DNA from: Tachypleus tridentatus
Taxonomy: Eukaryota; Arthropoda; Merostomata; Xiphosura; Limulidae
Direction of reading: 5' to 3'
Assembly: GCF_004210375.1 (NCBI RefSeq)
Contig: NC_134829.1
Location: 27,792,034 to 27,856,033 of the forward strand
Length of the DNA: 64,000 bases
Translations under genes and position numbers: made by a program
Part shown: positions 59,017 through 64,000 of the stretch, in pieces
How positions within the stretch are numbered: the first letter of the stretch is position 1
How the letters are laid out: each line of letters opens with the position of its first letter
Notes under the pieces: generated by a model
What the model was told of the DNA's origin: nothing
The model's input: the letters and a program-made list of their open reading frames with translations, nothing else
Database searches by the model: none

Positions 59017-59228
59017 ATCTACACTCTATATAGAAAATAAAGCCCTGGAAATGTTAGCAGCTGTATGTGATGGTGATGCACGTACAGCATTGAACAGCCT
59101 TCAAATGACTGTAGAATCTGCATCTTCTAACTGTTTTGAAACGAATAAATGTGATTGCCCCCATGTGATTAAAGTTGAGCATATAAAAGAAGGCTTACAA
59201 AGATCACATTTACTTTATGATCGTAAAG
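59017..59228 (+). CDS. WRNIP1: WRNIP1 coding exon 5 (lid domain)
   Basis: 212 bp, entering in phase 2 and leaving in phase 1 at AAAG|GTAAAG. It encodes STLYIENKALEMLAAVCDGD, then ARTALNSLQM, the lid helix with the conserved DGDAR sensor-2 Arg, an insert with CDCPHV, and IKEGLQRSHLLYDRKG, which leads into the C-terminal oligomerisation domain. Human WRNIP1 has the same order (GDARAGLN, EGLQRSHILYDR, from memory). Confidence 0.96.
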
Positions 59229-61276
59229 GTAAAGACTTATTTAAAAATTATTTTAAAAAGTAGATTTTTGAGGTAAAAAATTTCTTTGTTTATCTTTCTT
59301 TTCTTTTCATCATTTGTTTGAATCTCTTATAGTGATTTCAAATGTAATGGTTAACTTTGTCATCATCTTCATTTGGTTATGATATTTTGAACTTTCGATG
59401 TTGTGTTTGGAAATAATTACAGCATTCTTTGTCTTCTAATGCAATGGTTAATTTCATTTTTAAGAAAATAGTTTGGACGTAAAAAGATTTCAAGGAAGGA
59501 AATAATTTCTTCTTAAACTATAGATTTTCAATGTTTTTCAACATTTTAAATATTTAAATGTATTTTGAGTAGTTCTAGATAGGTAGAGAACAAGAGTTTG
59601 ATTTTCATTCCACATGTAAAAATTCTCATGTTGAAAAGAACTTAGGGCATGCCCACATGTTGAGTGATGCATATATTCAAAATTCATTTTTAGTTGTAAC
59701 ATTCTAGAATTTATGATATTTTAAACCTTTTTATCAATTAAAAGTTAGAACATCCTTCAACAACTAGAAATAAATATGGGAATAACCAGGAGATAGTTAC
59801 TATTTTGAAGAGGGAACTGTGCAAAATTGTTGACAAATAGCTAGTTTTGTTTTTGTGTGGTACACATAAATAAACTGTAAAAACACCTTAGACATTATGC
59901 AGAATCACTTCAGAAAATTGATTTTAAGGTAAGAGCTACTCATTTATTTGAGAAGCTGCAATAAAAGAAATTGGAAAACTGTTGTATATTTTGTGACATA
60001 CTCCATGTGGATTAATGCAGTTAGTTTTTCCAGGATTCTTCAGCAAGTACAAGGCTGACAATACAGGTTATTCTGGTTTTCAGGACACAAAGGAGCTCCG
60101 TGTCAGGAAAAAATTTGAATTTAATTACAAGTCCACTGAAATCACCACAGATGTTAATCAGTCATACAAATGAAATAAATGTCAAAGTGGTTCATAAAAT
60201 ACAAAATAACTAGTTACCAAATTCTACACATTGAGAGCTACTATTCAAACATATTGATGTCAACGATTAATAATTTTAACAAATATTTATGAACATTTTT
60301 ACATAGTTTAAAGATGTTTAGTCAAACACAAATACTAAGAATAGTATGTGTGAAAGGAACTTAATGTATTTTTTATTATCCATTTTTAATAAACAGCATT
60401 TTTTTAAAGGATTTAGATGCATCAGACAAATAATTTAGAAAGATATCAAAACAACTGAATTTGTTCTTTATGTGAACTCACTTCTTGGAACTACATGTCT
60501 TTACAGTAAGGACCATGTGCAACAGTCTCTTCAAGTATTTTTATTGTAAAGATATGGGAATCACTAGGCTATAACGTGCTCATAACTCATTACCTTGTAA
60601 ATGAACCATTGTAACATCTTTTGTTTTTGTTGTTTTGCAATAAAATATTTTATATAATTGATATTTAAGTCACAAAATATTTCATAAGACCAAAACATAG
60701 CAGATAATACCTTATTCCAGAATAGTTAATACAGAACATTAAGTATAATGGAGATAAAAACTAATTGTTAGCTCTCCCTCTTTCTCGAAAGTCAGTGTCA
60801 GGTTGAATGATGTTGATGTGGGATCTCAAATTAAGGGTTAACTTAAGTCTATAAAGAAAACATTAACTTAAAGATTTGCTATTAGGAATTAAAATAAATT
60901 AATAGCTCAAACCTTGATTTCTAGGATAAAAAAAATTCACTGGATCCATGTTGTTGGGTGGGGTTGTAGAATTTTGAGTTCGGACAAATAAATGTTAATT
61001 GAGGCTGTTATTTGGGATGAAGTTGGAGTGGTATAATGGAATTAACTGTGTTAGTCAAATGACTTTCCACAGTGCAACCAAGGCAGGCTAGAAATTAGAT
61101 ATAGTATTTCACTCTTTAGATGCAAAAAGGAAAATTGGAAACTAACAGAAATCAACCAGAAAATTAAACTGATTATTTGATATCTTTATTTTGTTAGGAG
61201 GTCAAACAACTGATTATCAGCTACACTAATGAGTCCATTTAGTGTTTGTTAGATTTTTCATTTCTGTCTTTTCCAG
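59229..61276 (+). other. WRNIP1: WRNIP1 intron 5
   Basis: 2.0 kb, CpG-poor, AT-rich. No repeat family or exon was identified. Confidence 0.7.
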
Positions 61277-61432
61277 GTGATCAGCATTATGACACGATAT
61301 CAGCGTACATCAAGTCAATGCGAGGTTCTGATGAAAATGCTTCTCTCTATTGGCTAGCTCGAATGTTAGAAGGAGGAGAAGATCCTCGATTTATTGCTCG
61401 AAGGTTGATTATTTTTGCTAGTGAAGATGTAG
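61277..61432 (+). CDS. WRNIP1: WRNIP1 coding exon 6 (start of C-terminal domain)
   Basis: 156 bp after acceptor TCTTTTCCAG, phase 1 at both ends. It reads (G)[20 protein letters not shown], then [20 protein letters not shown] and [12 protein letters not shown]. This is the RarA/MgsA C-terminal helical region that forms the tetramer. The donor is taken as GTAG|GTTAGT, inside the Gly codon; GAT|GTAGGT is a less likely alternative. The next exon should start with the LADP-like motif; none is present before 64,000. Confidence 0.96.
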
Positions 61433-61804
61433 GTTAGTAAGTTTATTTTGATGAAACTATGAATTATTCAACAAAACTGAAATAATTTAAAATCACCACA
61501 ATAGAGAAGAACATTAACCAAGAAAAATAATATTTTATAAATGACATTTGAGTCTTGAACTATGAATTCAAAATCATCCTGAGGCCACCAGTTAGGTATT
61601 AGTTTATTGTACCAAATATCTGGAATATTAAGACTTTAAACAATGTCATTATAATTGTTTATTATGTACTAGTGATTTACCAGTTTTATTAACAGTTTTT
61701 AGATATTTTGTAACATTAAAAAACAAGGATATATAAAAATACCCTCCATTATATATGAGATGCTATCTTATTTGTGATGATGAGAAACCCACTTGAAAAA
61801 AAAA

Positions 61805-61934
61805 TGTATCTCAGGATAGTTGGTATGAGTATTAACACTTTTACTAATAAAGCAGAGATGACCTGAGAAAGTCAAAATTATCTCTGCTTTATTAGTAAAA
61901 GTGTAAATACCCATATCAGCCGTCCCGAGATACA
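61805..61934. mobile_element. 130-bp foldback MITE
   Basis: Two arms of about 54 bp, TGTATCTCAGGATAGTTGGT... and its inverse ending CCGTCCCGAGATACA, are separated by about 20 bp. The inner parts (ACACTTTTACTAATAAAGCA and GAGAT) are identical in both arms. No target duplication longer than AT could be established. Confidence 0.85.
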
Positions 61935-63523
61935 TACATACTTCCTTAGTTATTATCTTTTTTTTTAAAACTTTATTAAATATTAGATTCAGTAAGACAT
62001 TTTGAATACACACATACATTATGAAGCTTTTCATTCTTTTGTGGCTTATAGAAAAATATACTACTATAACATTATACAAGGTGTTTACTGCCTTTTCCAC
62101 ACAAAAATCAACACTTGATTCACTTAGGTTGAAAACAGATTAAGCTTCTTAAATGTTTTAAACATTAAATCTATTTTAGTAACCTTGAGTTTCATGGCTA
62201 TTTTTTAATTAAATGAGATATGTAATAAATTTACTGTTATACATTTATTTTAGTGCCTACATTTTTTTCAGTACAGTTTACTTTTTATGCATGTTACGTA
62301 TATTGTTGGATGTGTATTGCCCAAGTCCTGCTTGTTCTCTAAATTTGTAGAAGATTCTCAAGAATAAAAATCAACATGATTGGTATATGAAACAGATGTG
62401 CTGAGAGATTATTATTATTACTATTAGTCAGCTACTGTTGGTGTGTTATCGGCCTCAGAAGCTATAATTGTTATTAACACCTATTAATTGGAAAACTACA
62501 GAATTTGACTAGAAATGTTTATTGATTTGAACATTACAAATTATTCAACTATAGTGAATTACTTTGGATCTTGTTATTTTGAGAGGACATTAAATATCAC
62601 CCTTAGTAAGATGTGAGCTTCTAACCAGTGTGAGGCTAGCCAAGAAAAGACATTGGTAGCTTAGGTGAAGTGTGACAATATCAACTCAGAATTTGCTCAT
62701 TATGGACCTGAACCATTGATAAAAATATTCATTTCTGGACCAGATGTAAGACTCAGTATTGTCTTTGTAAATGTCTTGTATATAATCCATCATTTGTAAT
62801 AACTATTAGTAATAACTGTTATCATAAGTTGTGTTGGTTTTTGTTTGTGTATCAGTCTTGTTAGCAAATATCATAAATTTTATACATATTAACAATTAAT
62901 TAAGTACTAAATTGAAATTAAAATTTCTGGTTATTTGAAATAGTAATACGTAACACACATAAAATAATAAATTGGAGGCCTGTCCAAAATACATTTTAAT
63001 ATGTAACAGATATTGGTTAAATTGGAAGATTAGCTACCTTCTACAAAACTAACAACAAAATATAAAGTAAATGTTAACCAACCATTCACTGTTTTGTAAA
63101 TTTGTTTTGAAAAGATCAGTTTTTCAGATTATCATCATTCTTTCCTTCCTCTTTTCAGTGTTAGTGAATGTTTTGATAATCTTGGTGTTTTTGTCACATG
63201 CCATATTGCTTGTAATGCTTAACTATGACCAGTGGGCTTTCCAAGATGGAAAATTTCTTGAATGATATGGTAGCTTTTCAAAAATATATATTTAATCTTT
63301 TGTTTTGTCATTAATTGTTAATGTAAAAAATAATTTGTAACTTTAGTTGCATTTTGATGTTTTGTTTTGATCATAAAATATTTTAAGTATCTGAAATTAT
63401 GTCAAATAATAAGTTCTGTCAGCTATTAATATACATTATAATGTCTTTGTGGTAAATAGGTAAGGGTTATTATCAAATTGAGCAATTAAACTATAAGCAA
63501 ATATTTACATGTATTAGAATGCA

Positions 63524-63757
63524 GGGCCTTGTGACTAGGATGCCTGATTCACAATCTCTAAGTTGTGAGTTCAAAATCCATCACTGAACAAGCTCACCTT
63601 TTCAGCTGTGGAGGCATTACAATAATAAATTCTACTTTCTTCTAAAAGAGAGCCTAAGAGTTGGCAGTGGGTGATGTTGACTAGGTACCTTTCTTGCTGT
63701 CTACCACTTCTAAATTAAGGACAGCCAATTCAGATAGTAGCATTGTGCAAAATTCCT
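63524..63757 (+). repeat. SINE-A copy in WRNIP1 intron 6, old
   Basis: GGGCCTTGTGACTAGGATGC to CATTGTGCAAAATTCC, strongly diverged. CpG sites of the family are lost. Confidence 0.75.
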
Positions 63758-64000
63758 TTATCAAATCATCAAAATTGTTAGGTTTTGAATATGGGCTAAA
63801 ACTCTCCTACAGTATGTGTCTGTAACTTATTGGCAATAAATGTTAAAAATAAATGGGCAGCACACATTCCACATGTTTTAAAATAATATACTGGAAACAA
63901 GCCAAAGGTATGCCCAAAAATTTGTTTCACTTTTGGTTACAAAGTTGTGTCTAAAGCTTTAAATAATTATATTTTCTTGTCAAAAGTCCCCACAGGCGAG

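Larger units (their letters stand above)
61433..64000 (+). other. WRNIP1: start of WRNIP1 intron 6 (continues beyond window)
   Basis: CpG-poor AT-rich sequence with a foldback element and one old SINE-A. The C-terminal exons of WRNIP1 were searched for by eye and not seen. Confidence 0.7.

Overview
The window is animal nuclear DNA: intron-split genes with GT/AG borders, dispersed tRNA-derived SINEs with target-site duplications, Tc1, mariner and hAT DNA transposons, a Jockey-like LINE and a Penelope-like element. From memory, the commonest SINE (tRNA-Thr(CGT)-like head, tail ending in C/A-rich AAACAAAC repeats) is the one that fills horseshoe crab genomes, so a chelicerate, probably a horseshoe crab, is my best guess; no search was run.

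Layout. Bases 1-2,355 are CpG-poor and show no gene. From 2.3 to 37.8 kb lies CpG-retaining intergenic DNA with more than 30 SINE copies of two or three related families. It also holds a LINE (3.4-5.6 kb) and a Penelope-like element (31.9-33.1 kb), both with an inverted 5' segment, a dead Tc1 element with long IR/DR ends (13.75-15.34 kb), a 1,000-bp hAT remnant with an 8-bp duplication (26.07-27.07 kb), copies of an unnamed DNA-transposon-like family, and a trace of a Ty3-type reverse transcriptase. On the minus strand here are a convincing C-type lectin domain exon (10,899-11,300), a weaker exon recalling the LicD/fukutin C-terminus (8,546-8,681), and a TATA/CRE promoter with a short first exon (18.2-18.4 kb).

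From 37,886 to beyond the right edge runs one plus-strand gene, WRNIP1 (Werner helicase-interacting protein 1, RarA/MgsA AAA+ ATPase). Six coding exons are visible: UBZ zinc finger, Walker A split between two exons, Walker B, sensor 1/arginine finger, lid and start of the C-terminal domain. The C-terminal roughly 120 residues must lie beyond 64,000. Its introns hold a 42-bp minisatellite, a mariner copy, two MITE-like elements and only two SINEs.

The most informative large-scale feature is a sharp CpG boundary. The 5' flank and first ~0.7 kb of WRNIP1 keep their CpGs, while the rest of the gene has almost none, and SINEs inside the gene have lost the CpGs that intergenic copies keep. That is the expected footprint of germline gene-body methylation in an invertebrate.
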